DNA from: Hoylesella timonensis 4401737 = DSM 22865 = JCM 15640
Lineage (GTDB): Bacteria > Bacteroidota > Bacteroidia > Bacteroidales > Bacteroidaceae
Direction of reading: 5' to 3'
Length of the DNA stretch: 64,000 nt
Assembly (NCBI RefSeq): GCF_000455445.1
Contig: NZ_HG417095.1
Span: 1 to 64,000, forward strand
Each line of letters starts with the position of its first letter. Position 1 is the first letter of the stretch. Both the position numbers and the translations under genes were made by a program. Positions 1 to 9,449 of this stretch are shown piece after piece. The notes beneath the pieces are model-generated. The model saw nothing but the letters and a program-made list of their open reading frames with translations. It made no database searches and was not told where the DNA came from.

Positions 1-355
1 ATATTGAAATTCCTTCTTCTGCTTCTGCAATTTCTATCAATTTCTTATAAGCAAGATTACGAAGTCGCTCATATTCAAGAGATTTTTCCAAATCCGATAT
101 CCGTTTATGAAGTGCTTCTTCTGAGGAGATTTCTTTTTTAGGATGAGCCATTTGATAGGAACTTATGATTTCTGAAGGCAAAGATAATACTTTCGAATCA
201 ACCGGCCACTTTTTTATCCAGCTTAATAAAGCTCCATTTGTAAGTCCATATTTACGAGTTATGGACAATTGAGATACGCCTTCTGAATAATACTCGCTTA
301 ATACTTCAAGCTTAAATAAATCACTAAAGGTTCTTCTTTTAAGTTCTTTTGTCAT
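1..355 (-). CDS. IS3-type transposase OrfA, partial (cut by window edge)
   Basis: The minus-strand frame opens with ATG at 353-355 (MTKELKRRTFSDLFKLEVL) and is still open at base 1, giving about 118 visible residues. Residues 1-50 look like the helix-turn-helix of IS3/IS911 OrfA proteins, with a G-LTNGALLSWIKKW recognition segment. Residues 75-110 form a charged, heptad-like helix typical of the OrfA leucine zipper. In this family OrfA binds the ends and is fused to the DDE integrase OrfB by -1 frameshifting; OrfB would lie left of the window. The family call rests on the domain pattern only. Confidence 0.75.
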   Translation of the reverse strand, partial: MTKELKRRTFSDLFKLEVLSEYYSEGVSQLSITRKYGLTNGALLSWIKKWPVDSKVLSLPSEIISSYQMAHPKKEISSEEALHKRISDLEKSLEYERLRNLAYKKLIEIAEAEEGISI

Positions 356-410
356 ATTATTTTACTTTTTATGAGGTTAATAATATGTCAAGCTATTTCA
401 GTATAAGACA
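356..410 (-). mobile_element. Probable terminal region of the IS3-type element
   Basis: Read on the minus strand, the stretch before the OrfA start begins TGTCTTATACTGAAATAGCT. IS3 elements start TG and end CA, and a transposase ATG 50-60 nt inside the end is usual. The exact border and target duplication cannot be checked because the other end is outside the window. Confidence 0.4.
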
Positions 411-762
411 CTTGGTCGTTTTTGTGCATAATAGCATAGGATTTGTGGCTTGATTTTTTCTATTTTGTCTTTTTTCAACGCTCATTTTATTGTCATTTTT
501 TAGGACAAATTACACAAATAAAAAACGCATAAAAAATAAGAAAAAGCAGAAATTTTCGTGTCTCTTATATTCGTCAAAAAAGGTGAAATGCTTACAAATC
601 GTTTGGAATTTTCTACCGAGTTGATTAGAATCTTGGTACTTGTTGTTAGTGCGTATAGCAATTGTGGGGCTACCAATATGAATTCTTTTAGACCCTAAAA
701 TTAGTAAACAAACAGCAAACTGAAAAAGAAGATATAAGTTTGTTAATGATAAGTTTTTTTGT
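411..762. other. AT-rich intergenic region, no gene seen
   Basis: Between the IS end and the ileS promoter I see no convincing reading frame, RNA gene or strong hairpin. It is rich in A/T runs. Confidence 0.6.
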
Positions 763-770
763 TACCTTTG
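739..770 (+). promoter_or_regulatory. Promoter of ileS
   Basis: TTTG at 739-742, a 20-nt spacer and TACCTTTG at 763-770 match the Bacteroidetes primary sigma consensus in both boxes and spacing. The ATG of ileS follows 38 nt later. Confidence 0.8.
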
Positions 771-808
771 CGCTCTAAATAACAACACATATCTAACAAA
801 GTATATTT

Positions 809-3800
809 ATGGGTAAAAGATTTGCCGAACATCAAGGTTTGAATTTGAAGAAAACTAACGAAGAGATATTGGCGAAATGGGAAAAGAACGACATTTTTAA
901 TCGCTCCATCAAAGAAAGGGAAGGATGTCCACAATTTATATTCTTTGAAGGTCCTCCCTCGGCAAATGGTCACCCTGGTATTCATCACGTGTTGGCACGT
1001 GCGATTAAAGATACTTTCAATAGATACAAGACGATGCAGGGGTATCATGTCTTGCGAAAAGCAGGATGGGATACCCATGGACTGCCTGTTGAGTTAGGCG
1101 TTGAGAAGGAGTTGGGTATTACTAAAAAGGATATTGACAACAAAGCATCTGAACACTACATCTCTGTAGAGGATTACAACAGAAAATGTCGGGAAAACGT
1201 CATGAAATTCACGGAGGAATGGCGTCGCTTGACAGAAGAAATGGGCTATTTCGTAGACTTAGACCACCCATATATCACTTATGATAATAAATACATAGAA
1301 ACCCTTTGGTGGCTTCTAAAACAATTATATAACCAAGGTCTATTATATAAAGGTTATACCATACAACCCTATTCACCTGCTGCAGGAACGGGATTGAGTT
1401 CACATGAACTTAATCAGCCTGGATGTTATCGTGATGTGAAAGATACGACCGTCACAGGGCTGTTCAAACTTACTCCTGACAGTGTGGCACAGTTGGATGA
1501 GGCGCAAGAATTAAACTCATGGGGAGATACCTATTTCATCGCATGGACTACCACACCATGGACACTTCCTTCTAATACAGCACTGTGTGTGGGTCCAAAG
1601 TTTGATTATGTTTCGATACAGACCTACAATCCATATTCTGCCCAGCCAATAAACATCATCATGGCGTACGAAAGAGTGAGTGCATATCTTTCCGCAGAGG
1701 GTGAAGTGGCGAAGGATGTCGACCTGCCTGCTTTTAGCAAGGGAGACAAAGTAGTACCCTACAAGATTATCAATCACCATAAAGGAGAGAAGCTTGAAGG
1801 ACTTCATTACGAGCAACTTATGCCTTGGGTAAAACCCACGGAAAAGGTGGACAGCAATGCTGCACCATTCATCACCAACTATGCTCAGGCTCACCCAGAT
1901 AAAGTATTTGTGGCAGAAAACAACAAAGATCACTTTGTTGAAATGGAAAATGAAGCTTTCAGAGTGATTCTTGGAGATTATGTTACCACTGACGATGGAA
2001 CAGGCATCGTACATATCGCACCTACCTTTGGTGCAGATGATGCAAAAGTGGCAAAAGATGCACATATACCAGCACTTTATCTCATCAATAAAAAGGGAGA
2101 AACTCGCCCGATGGTCGATCTTCAAGGAAAATACTACAACCTTGTAGAGCTGGATCAAAATTTTGTGGATAAATGTGTTGATGTTGTCGAATACCACAAG
2201 CATGAAGGTGACTATGTAAAGAATGCTTACGATCCTCAATTTAATCCAAATGGTATTTGGGATGTAAAAGCTTCGGAAAAAGCTGATGATTTAAACATCG
2301 TGATGTCATTGGAAATGAAAATGGAAGGTTCTGCCTACAAGATTGAGAAGCATGTACATAACTATCCTCACTGTTGGAGAACGGATAAACCTATCTTATA
2401 TTATCCGTTGGATAGCTGGTTTATCAAGGATACTGCGAAGAAAGAGCGTATGGTAGAACTCAATAATACCATCCGTTGGCAACCAGAGTCAACAGGAACA
2501 GGAAGATTTGGTAACTGGTTAGAGAGCCTGAACGACTGGAATCTGAGTCGTAGTCGTTTTTGGGGAACGCCTTTGCCAATTTGGCGAGATGACGAAAAAG
2601 GGGAGAAGTGTATAGGTAGCTTAGCCGAATTGTACGATGAAATAGAGAAAAGTGTTGCTGCAGGACAAATGAGTTCAAATCCAATGAAGGAAAAAGGATT
2701 TGTGCCAGGTGATTTCTCTAAAGAAAATTATGATAAGGTAGATTTGCATCGTCCCTATGTCGATCAGATAGTACTTGTCAATGACGAAGGGAAACCAATG
2801 TATCGCCAATCAGACTTGATAGATGTGTGGTTTGATAGCGGTTCTATGCCTTATGCCCAATTGCACTATCCATTTGAAGGAGAAATGGCAGAAGGACTTT
2901 CCCTGAAGAATGCAGAAGGACAGACACAGACAGGCGACGACGCTCGTCAGGCGATGGTACAGAGTAATTATATCGGTACACCGATTCCACCAGCTTTCTT
3001 CCCCGCAGACTTCATTAACGAGGGTGTGGACCAAACACGTGGATGGTTTTTTACGCTCCATGCTATTGCCACCATGGTATTTGATTCCGTAGCCTTTAAG
3101 AATGTGATTTCAACAGGTTTGGTTCTCGATGCTAAAGGTAATAAGATGAGCAAACATCTGGGGAATGTCAAGAATCCGTTTGATATGATTGAACGGTATG
3201 GAGCTGATGCTGTTCGGTTCTATATGATGACAAACTCAAGTCCATGGGATAATTTGAAATTTGATGAAGAAGGTGTGGATGAGGTTCGTAGGAAGTTCTT
3301 TGGTACACTCTATAACACTTATTCATTCTTCGCACTGTATGCAAATGTTGATGATTTTCAACCGACAGGCTGTTTTGATAAGACAAAGTTAAAAGATGCG
3401 CCAGAAATTGATAGATGGATTATTTCGAAATTGCATTCTCTCATCAAAGGAGTTGAAGATGATTTGAATAACTTTGACCCAACTCGAGCTGGCAGATTGA
3501 TAGATACCTTTGTGAATGACGACTTGAGTAACTGGTATGTACGCCTTAACCGCAAACGGTTCTGGGGTAAAGAAATGAGTGAAGATAAGTTGTCTGCCTA
3601 TAACATCCTGTATGAGTGTTTGTTGACCATTAGCAAACTTGCAGCTCCGTTTATACCTTTCTTTGCCGACCAATTGTATGCAGATTTAGGTGGAACCTTA
3701 GCAAGTGTTCACTTGGATAAATTCCCCAAAGTAGACCAGTCGCTCATTGATGAGGACTTGGAAGCAAGAATGGAGATTGCGCAGAAGCTAACCAGTATGG

Positions 3801-4489
3801 TTTTGGCACTACGAAGAAAAGTAAATATCAAAGTGCGACAACCGCTCCAGCAAATCATGATTCCTGCAACAAGCGAAGAACAAAAGCGCAGAATTGAAGC
3901 AGTTGCCGACTTGGTGAAAAATGAAGTGAATATCAAAGAAGTGAACTTTATTGAGGGACAAGGTATGCTTGTCAAAAAAATAAAGTGTAATTTCCGCACC
4001 ATGGGAAAGAAGTTTGGCAAACTTATGAAAGGCATTGCAAACTATATGAATAATGTCTCACAAGATGATATTGCAATGCTTGAAAAGAACGGTCAGCTAA
4101 CTTTCTCTGTAGACCAGCAAGAGGTAACTGTTAGTCGGGAGGATGTTGAGATAGTGAGTGAAGACATTCCAGGATGGCTGGTTGCTAATGAGGGAAACCT
4201 AACCGTTGCTTTAGAGGTTGAATTAACTCCAGCATTGAAGAAAGAAGGAATAGCTCGTGAACTCATCAATCGTATTCAAAACTTACGAAAAGAAAACAAT
4301 TTTGAAATTACCGATAGGATTGATGTGGTCATTTCACCAAATGAAAACAGTGATGCTGCAATTCAAGATTACAGTGATTACATCAAAAGTCAAGTTCTTG
4401 CTAATCAAATTAAAATCAACGAGAACGATGGAGTAGAGACTGATTTCGATGATTTCCAACTTCATATCCTTATTGAAAAAAGAATGTAA
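809..4489 (+). CDS. ileS: Isoleucyl-tRNA synthetase, type 2
   Basis: A cytoplasmic class I synthetase that charges tRNA-Ile with isoleucine and edits valine. At 1226 residues it is much longer than the bacterial type 1 enzyme (about 940). With the PPSANG lead-in and WDTHGLPVELGVEK segment it fits the eukaryote-like type 2 usual in Bacteroidetes. The ATP-binding signature normally HIGH reads GIHH at residues 57-60 (977-988). The second signature is KMSKH at 779-783 instead of KMSKS. The long middle section holds the CP1 editing domain (T-rich TTTPWTLPSN near residue 250, GTGIVHIAPTFG near 400). The C-terminal third is the anticodon-binding region. It has its own promoter and a DksA-like gene follows. 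The swapped first motif is known from some type 2 IleRS and is associated there with extreme mupirocin resistance; resistance of this protein is inference. Confidence 0.97.
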   Translation: MGKRFAEHQGLNLKKTNEEILAKWEKNDIFNRSIKEREGCPQFIFFEGPPSANGHPGIHHVLARAIKDTFNRYKTMQGYHVLRKAGWDTHGLPVELGVEKELGITKKDIDNKASEHYISVEDYNRKCRENVMKFTEEWRRLTEEMGYFVDLDHPYITYDNKYIETLWWLLKQLYNQGLLYKGYTIQPYSPAAGTGLSSHELNQPGCYRDVKDTTVTGLFKLTPDSVAQLDEAQELNSWGDTYFIAWTTTPWTLPSNTALCVGPKFDYVSIQTYNPYSAQPINIIMAYERVSAYLSAEGEVAKDVDLPAFSKGDKVVPYKIINHHKGEKLEGLHYEQLMPWVKPTEKVDSNAAPFITNYAQAHPDKVFVAENNKDHFVEMENEAFRVILGDYVTTDDGTGIVHIAPTFGADDAKVAKDAHIPALYLINKKGETRPMVDLQGKYYNLVELDQNFVDKCVDVVEYHKHEGDYVKNAYDPQFNPNGIWDVKASEKADDLNIVMSLEMKMEGSAYKIEKHVHNYPHCWRTDKPILYYPLDSWFIKDTAKKERMVELNNTIRWQPESTGTGRFGNWLESLNDWNLSRSRFWGTPLPIWRDDEKGEKCIGSLAELYDEIEKSVAAGQMSSNPMKEKGFVPGDFSKENYDKVDLHRPYVDQIVLVNDEGKPMYRQSDLIDVWFDSGSMPYAQLHYPFEGEMAEGLSLKNAEGQTQTGDDARQAMVQSNYIGTPIPPAFFPADFINEGVDQTRGWFFTLHAIATMVFDSVAFKNVISTGLVLDAKGNKMSKHLGNVKNPFDMIERYGADAVRFYMMTNSSPWDNLKFDEEGVDEVRRKFFGTLYNTYSFFALYANVDDFQPTGCFDKTKLKDAPEIDRWIISKLHSLIKGVEDDLNNFDPTRAGRLIDTFVNDDLSNWYVRLNRKRFWGKEMSEDKLSAYNILYECLLTISKLAAPFIPFFADQLYADLGGTLASVHLDKFPKVDQSLIDEDLEARMEIAQKLTSMVLALRRKVNIKVRQPLQQIMIPATSEEQKRRIEAVADLVKNEVNIKEVNFIEGQGMLVKKIKCNFRTMGKKFGKLMKGIANYMNNVSQDDIAMLEKNGQLTFSVDQQEVTVSREDVEIVSEDIPGWLVANEGNLTVALEVELTPALKKEGIARELINRIQNLRKENNFEITDRIDVVISPNENSDAAIQDYSDYIKSQVLANQIKINENDGVETDFDDFQLHILIEKRM

Positions 4490-4551
4490 TATAAAAGAGA
4501 ATAGAGTTTGAAGAACTCAATTGATTAATTAGATTGATAAAATTTATCTGT

Positions 4552-4932
4552 ATGGAACAGAAAAAACGTTATAGCGATGCGGAACTTGAAGAGTTCCAGG
4601 CTATTATAAACGAGAAATTAGCTTTGGCTCGTAGAGATTATACCAGCATGATGAAGCAAATCATGAATGAAGATGGTAATGACACTGATGATACGTCTCC
4701 TACCTATAAAGCATTGGAAGAAGGAAGCACAACACAAACTAAAGAAGATTTGGTTCAGATGGCGGCTCGTCAACAAAAATTCATTCAAGGTTTGGAAGCA
4801 GCATTGGTTCGAATAAAGAATAAAACCTACGGAATTGATCGTATCACGGGCGAGTTGATACCAAAAGAACGTTTAAGAGTGGTACCTCATGCTACTTTAA
4901 GCGTTGCATCTAAGAATGCAAGGAAACATTAA
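4552..4932 (+). CDS. DksA/TraR-family protein lacking zinc-finger cysteines
   Basis: A 126-residue protein. I start it at ATG 4552 (MEQKKRYSDAELEEF); an upstream in-frame ATG at 4534 adds six residues unlike the family. Residues 1-80 form two charged helices, as in the coiled coil that DksA inserts into the RNA polymerase secondary channel. The C-terminus (TYGIDRITGELIPKERLRVVPHATLSV) follows the DksA/TraR zinc-finger pattern, but every expected cysteine is replaced and the protein has none at all. It lies 62 nt after ileS and 37 nt before lspA, so co-transcription is likely. Family membership is fairly sure; a transcription-regulating role is inferred from the family. Confidence 0.8.
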   Translation: MEQKKRYSDAELEEFQAIINEKLALARRDYTSMMKQIMNEDGNDTDDTSPTYKALEEGSTTQTKEDLVQMAARQQKFIQGLEAALVRIKNKTYGIDRITGELIPKERLRVVPHATLSVASKNARKH

Positions 4933-4969
4933 TATTTTCTCTATTGCATTCTAATTAACTCAACGGAGT

Positions 4970-5623
4970 ATGAAAAGATACATCACAGACGGAAAACTGG
5001 CTGTCATTATTGTCGTATTGATACTGTTGATAGACCAAGTCATTAAGATAGCGGTCAAAACCAATATGGCGTTGGATGATTCCATTCGGATTACCAATTG
5101 GTTCTATATTCGATTTATAGAAAATAACGGAATGGCTTATGGCATAACCTTTATCAACAAATTAGTCTTGAGCCTATTCAGATTAGTAGCTATTGGCGTG
5201 ATTATCTTCTATATGACCAAACTCTTGAAGCGACCACATACGAAAGGGTATATTATCTGCCTTTCTATGATTCTTGCAGGGGCTATGGGAAATATTATCG
5301 ACTCTATGTTCTATGGGTTAATCTTCACACCTTCAACTCCTTATCAAGTTGCAGAGCTTGTTCCTTTTGGTTCGGGATACTCGTCTTTCTTACATGGCAA
5401 GGTGGTTGATATGTTTTATTTCCCTCTTATTGTGTCTACATGGCCTGATTGGGTTCCCCATTTTGGAGGACAAGACTTTATTTTCTTTTCTCCAATTTTT
5501 AATTTTGCCGATGCTTGCATCAGTGTTGGGGTGATAATCCTCTTGCTTTTTTATCGCAAAGATTTAGAGCATATTGGCAGTACCATTCAAGATAAAGAAA
5601 CATCGATTAGCAAAAATGAGTAA
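4970..5623 (+). CDS. lspA: Lipoprotein signal peptidase (signal peptidase II)
   Basis: An inner-membrane aspartyl protease that removes the signal peptide of prolipoproteins after lipid attachment to the +1 cysteine. The 217 residues contain four hydrophobic segments (about 11-28, 64-82, 93-111, 178-196). The catalytic pair is visible as GNIID (Asp111) and FNFAD (Asp181), with NNGMAYG at 52-58 and VVDMF at 145-149. A loop between the catalytic boxes makes it longer than the E. coli enzyme, as in other Bacteroidetes. Its stop overlaps the start of a lipoprotein gene, a natural substrate neighbour. Confidence 0.96.
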   Translation: MKRYITDGKLAVIIVVLILLIDQVIKIAVKTNMALDDSIRITNWFYIRFIENNGMAYGITFINKLVLSLFRLVAIGVIIFYMTKLLKRPHTKGYIICLSMILAGAMGNIIDSMFYGLIFTPSTPYQVAELVPFGSGYSSFLHGKVVDMFYFPLIVSTWPDWVPHFGGQDFIFFSPIFNFADACISVGVIILLLFYRKDLEHIGSTIQDKETSISKNE

Positions 5624-6539
5624 GAAACTTCTTGCATATTGTTTATGTTCGATATTCTATTTGCTGGCATTGATATCGTGTAAGCCCTCTGTTCCGAAAC
5701 AATACATTCAAGAGGATAAAATGGAGGATATTTTATACGATTACCATTTGGCAGATGCGATGTACAAAGCAAATTATGAAGATGCTTCTTTAATGTTAAA
5801 ATACAAGGCTGCTGTCTTAAAAAAACATGGTGTTTCAGAAGCAGAATTTGATTCATCAATGGTTTACTATACGCGTCACACCCGACTCCTGCAACATATT
5901 TATGAGTCTTTATCAAATAGAATGAGTAAAGATGCTCTTTCTTTGGGTGCTTCAGCAAGCCAAATCAATAGATATCAATTGAACTCTGCAAGCGGAGATA
6001 CCGCTAATGTTTGGCGAGATAATCGGTCAATGGTTCTTAGTCCTTACAGACCATTTAATGTAAGTTCTTACACTATTCAGGCAGATTCAACATTTAAGCC
6101 TGGCGATCGACTTTTTCTTAATTTCGATGCTCAGTTCATTTATCAAGATGGTACACGCGATGCGGTGGCTATCATGGCAGTAAAATTCAAAAATGACAGT
6201 GTGGCTACTCAAACTCTTTATGTATCTACGCCGAACCACTATACTACGCAAATTTCAGATGACAATAATATTGGCATTAAAGAGATACGGGGTTATTTCT
6301 TATTGAATAATAACAATCCAGCAGATGCTTATAGTACTACATTCAAGCTCATGATATTGACCAACATCTCTTTGGTGAAGATACATGCACAAAAGAAAAA
6401 GACGAATCAACAATCTGATTCACTAAATGTGGATAGCACGCTCATACATGACTCTCTGAGAACTGCACCGAGTCGAGGAATGCAACCAAAAAGAAGAGAA
6501 GCTGACGCTTCTCGTCCAGTACAAAGTGTGTCTCAATAA
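5616..6539 (+). CDS. DUF4296 lipoprotein
   Basis: A 307-residue predicted lipoprotein. I start at ATG 5616, which overlaps the lspA stop (ATGAGTAA) and gives a clean signal sequence MSKKLLAYCLCSIFYLLA followed by the lipobox LISC. An ATG at 5574 would put 14 basic residues in front of it. Residues about 30-110 carry the DUF4296 pattern (KMEDILYDYHLADAMYKANY). The rest is unassigned, ending in a basic, serine-rich tail. Bacteroidales commonly place a DUF4296 gene beside lspA. Function is unknown. Confidence 0.85.
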   Translation: MSKKLLAYCLCSIFYLLALISCKPSVPKQYIQEDKMEDILYDYHLADAMYKANYEDASLMLKYKAAVLKKHGVSEAEFDSSMVYYTRHTRLLQHIYESLSNRMSKDALSLGASASQINRYQLNSASGDTANVWRDNRSMVLSPYRPFNVSSYTIQADSTFKPGDRLFLNFDAQFIYQDGTRDAVAIMAVKFKNDSVATQTLYVSTPNHYTTQISDDNNIGIKEIRGYFLLNNNNPADAYSTTFKLMILTNISLVKIHAQKKKTNQQSDSLNVDSTLIHDSLRTAPSRGMQPKRREADASRPVQSVSQ

Positions 6540-6578
6540 CAAATTATAATCATCAAAAAATACTTAAACTTTATATCT

Positions 6579-8273
6579 ATGAAAAGAACGAAGCAAGTTT
6601 TTCAAATCCATGAGCACCAGACACGAGCTATCGCTTTTATAGCTTTATTCGTCGCTCTCCTTTTTAGTTCTCAAACAACAAACGCATGTACCAACTTTAT
6701 TGTCGGTAAAAATGCTTCTGTTGATGGTTCTGTCATTTGTACGTACAATGCCGATGACTACGGGCTATTTATCGGACTTAATCATTTTCCTGCAGGAAAG
6801 CATCAAGCAGGTACAATGCGTGATATTTATGATTGGGATTCCAATGTATATCATGGGCAGATACCAGAAGCAGCCGAAACCTATAACGTGATTGGAAACA
6901 TCAATGAATACCAAGTAACCATAGGCGAAACAACTTATGGAGGTCGTGAAGAAATGGTAGATACAACAGGTATTATTGATTATGGTTCACTGATTTACAT
7001 TGCGTTGCAAAGATCTAAGACCGCCAGAGAAGCGATTCGTATCATGACAACTCTGACAAATCAATATGGATATAATAGTGAGGGGGAAACTTTCACCATT
7101 TGTGATCCAAATGAGGCTTGGATTATGGAGATGATGGGAAAAGGTCCTGGAAGCAAAGGTACCGTATGGGTAGCGATACGTATTCCCGATAATGCGGTGT
7201 GTGGTCATGCCAACCAAAGCAGAATTGGTAAATTTAATATGAAGGACAAGAAGAATGTTCTTTACTCCAAAGACGTTGTTGAGTTTGCAAGGAAGAAAGG
7301 TTGGTACACTGGTAAAGATGCAGACTTCTCATGGAAGGAAGCTTATGCAAAACCTGATTTCTCTGGACGTAGGTTTTGTGATGCGCGAGTTTGGAGCTTC
7401 TTCAATCACTTTCAAGATATGTCCAAGTATTTGCCATGGGCGTTAGGTAAAGATCCAAATGCAGAAGACATGCCGCTATGGATTATCCCTGAAAAGAAAG
7501 TAAGTATTCAAGATGTTCAGGCTTGCATGCGCGACCACTATGAAGGAACACCCTTGGCAATAGATAATGTTGATATCGGGGGAGGTATTTGGCAAATGCC
7601 CTATCGTCCAACACCTCTGAAGTATAAAGTTGGTGAGCAGACCTATTTTAATGAAAGACCTACATCCACCCAGCAGTCAGGATTTACTTATGTAAGTCAA
7701 ATGCGAAGTTGGTTGCCTCGTGAAATAGGAGGATTGCTTTGGTTTGGCAATGACGATGGAAATATGATAGCATATACGCCTATTTATTGTGGAAACACAT
7801 CGCAGCCTGAATGCTATCACACGCCGGGAGCAGATGCTGTAACATTTTCTGATAAAAATGCCTATTGGGTATGTAATTGGGTAAGCAATATGGTTTATCC
7901 TCGTTATCAACAAATGTTTCCAGATGTGAAGGCTGTCCGTGACTCGTTAGAATTATCATATTTCAAAAAACAACAGGCAGTGGAAGAAGAAGCTTTGCGT
8001 CTGTATAAAAACAACAAGACAGAAGCAATCCAGTATCTCAACCAATATTCTAATGAGACAGCCCAACAGATGCTAAGTCGTTGGAAACAACTGGCTATCT
8101 TCTTAATCGTGAGATACAACGACATGGCTGTTAAACCTGTGAAGAACGGACAATTCACAAGAACCAAAACAGGATTAGGTTCACGAGTAAAGCGTCCTGG
8201 TTTCCCCGCTTCCTATGCTAAAGAAATTGTTAGACGAACTGGCGATAAATATTTAGTTCCTTCGGAAAAATAG
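6579..8273 (+). CDS. Peptidase family C69 dipeptidase (N-terminal nucleophile)
   Basis: A 564-residue secreted or periplasmic dipeptidase. Residues about 14-36 are a signal peptide ending in NA; the next residue, Cys37 in ACTNFIVGK, is the expected N-terminal nucleophile of the Ntn-hydrolase fold, exposed by cleavage. Family blocks include DGSVICTYNADD, TYGGREEM and FTICDPNEAWIMEMMGKG. C69 enzymes cleave dipeptides from the N-terminus of short peptides, which suits a peptide-fermenting organism. A separate transcription unit ending at the perfect hairpin at 8309-8347. Confidence 0.9.
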   Translation: MKRTKQVFQIHEHQTRAIAFIALFVALLFSSQTTNACTNFIVGKNASVDGSVICTYNADDYGLFIGLNHFPAGKHQAGTMRDIYDWDSNVYHGQIPEAAETYNVIGNINEYQVTIGETTYGGREEMVDTTGIIDYGSLIYIALQRSKTAREAIRIMTTLTNQYGYNSEGETFTICDPNEAWIMEMMGKGPGSKGTVWVAIRIPDNAVCGHANQSRIGKFNMKDKKNVLYSKDVVEFARKKGWYTGKDADFSWKEAYAKPDFSGRRFCDARVWSFFNHFQDMSKYLPWALGKDPNAEDMPLWIIPEKKVSIQDVQACMRDHYEGTPLAIDNVDIGGGIWQMPYRPTPLKYKVGEQTYFNERPTSTQQSGFTYVSQMRSWLPREIGGLLWFGNDDGNMIAYTPIYCGNTSQPECYHTPGADAVTFSDKNAYWVCNWVSNMVYPRYQQMFPDVKAVRDSLELSYFKKQQAVEEEALRLYKNNKTEAIQYLNQYSNETAQQMLSRWKQLAIFLIVRYNDMAVKPVKNGQFTRTKTGLGSRVKRPGFPASYAKEIVRRTGDKYLVPSEK

Positions 8274-8308
8274 CATTTATAAGATAGAACTCTATATGCA
8301 ACTAAACA

Positions 8309-8347
8309 AGTAGGAGATAAATACACTATTGGTATTTATCTCCTACT
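8309..8347. terminator. Bidirectional terminator between dipeptidase gene and rpoD
   Basis: A perfect 16-bp stem (AGTAGGAGATAAATAC with its complement) and a 7-nt loop. It sits between two convergent genes, 35 nt after the dipeptidase stop and 11 nt after the rpoD stop, so it can serve both strands. Confidence 0.8.
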
Positions 8348-8358
8348 CGTTAGATTTC

Positions 8359-9231
8359 TTATCCTAAATACTTCATGAGAATTTTTGCATTACCACTGTC
8401 ACGGAGCTTGGCAATACTCTTTTCTCTAATTTGTCGAACACGTTCGCGGGTTAACCCTAATTGATCGCCAATTTCTTCGAGTCCCTTTTCGGGACGTCCG
8501 ATGCCGAAACATTCTTTTATAATGATTATTTCGCGATCTTTCAGCACCTTATTTAATACGGTGTTAAGCTCTTGTGCCATTGATTCATGGTCAACCTGTC
8601 TGTCCGTCCTACTGTCATCTCCACTTGGCATGACATCCAACATGGTGTTATCTTCACCGTCTTGAAATGGCGCATCAATGCTTACGTGATGCCCATCTGC
8701 CATCATACTCTGTCCAATCTTCTCTTCGTCGATGTTTGTTGCATCAGATAATTCAGAGATAGAAGGGCGTCTATGATGTTCTTGTTCGAATCGGTTGATT
8801 TCGTGATTAATCTTATTAAGTGATCCTACTTGATTCAATGGAAGTCTCACAATGCGACTTTGTTCCGCAATGGCTTGTAAAATACTTTGTCGAATCCACC
8901 AAACAGCGTACGAAATAAACTTGAAACCACGTGTCTCATCAAACTTTTGAGCGGCTTTAATAAGCCCTATATTGCCTTCATCAATTAAGTCTGTCAGGGT
9001 AAGTCCTTGATGTTGGTATTGTTTTGCTACAGATACGACGAATCTTAAGTTGGCTGTAACAAGCTTATCCTTTGCTCTTTCGCCTTCTGGTCCGCCCTTT
9101 TTAATCTTTTGAGCGAGTTCTATTTCTTCGTCGATAGAAATCAAAGGGGCACGACCAATCTCCACTAAATACTTATCTAATGCTTCACTTGAACGATTGG
9201 TAATACTCTTCTGAATTTTTAATTGTCTCAT
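8359..9231 (-). CDS. rpoD: RNA polymerase primary sigma factor (RpoD/SigA type)
   Basis: A 290-residue sigma-70 protein that directs RNA polymerase to housekeeping promoters. Region 1.2 is at the N-terminus (ALDKYLVEIGRAPLIS). Regions 2.1-2.4 are clear (DLIDEGNIGLIKAAQKFD, then YAVWWIRQSILQAIAEQSR). Region 3 follows, and region 4.2 carries the HTH (LEEIGDQLGLTRERVRQI). The short form without region 1.1 is normal for Bacteroidetes, whose sigma factor recognises the TTTG/TAnnTTTG promoters found across this window. Confidence 0.95.
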   Translation of the reverse strand: MRQLKIQKSITNRSSEALDKYLVEIGRAPLISIDEEIELAQKIKKGGPEGERAKDKLVTANLRFVVSVAKQYQHQGLTLTDLIDEGNIGLIKAAQKFDETRGFKFISYAVWWIRQSILQAIAEQSRIVRLPLNQVGSLNKINHEINRFEQEHHRRPSISELSDATNIDEEKIGQSMMADGHHVSIDAPFQDGEDNTMLDVMPSGDDSRTDRQVDHESMAQELNTVLNKVLKDREIIIIKECFGIGRPEKGLEEIGDQLGLTRERVRQIREKSIAKLRDSGNAKILMKYLG

Positions 9232-9307
9232 CTTTGATATCCTTACTTCTAACTTTTGATTACAATATATTTATATACGCACGAAAAATGTGTGCAGAAA
9301 ATCTGTA

Positions 9308-9339
9308 CAAAGGTAAGGAAAAATAACGAGAATAACGAA
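9308..9339 (-). promoter_or_regulatory. Putative rpoD promoter
   Basis: On the minus strand TACCTTTG (9308-9315) is a good -7 box 76 nt before the start codon. The -33 box 20 nt upstream is weak (TTCG). Confidence 0.5.
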
Positions 9340-9449
9340 TGATGTTGTTTGTAAAATATTTAAATAATTATAAAAAGAGCTGTTATCTGGTAAATATAAC
9401 AGGGTTGTTGTTCCTAATGGCTGTATTTGCGGACCATTTCATCTATCGA

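Noticed and set aside
1517..2239. Long open frame on the minus strand inside ileS
   Set aside because: Antisense shadow of a strongly conserved gene; Cys/His/Ile-rich with no recognisable domain.
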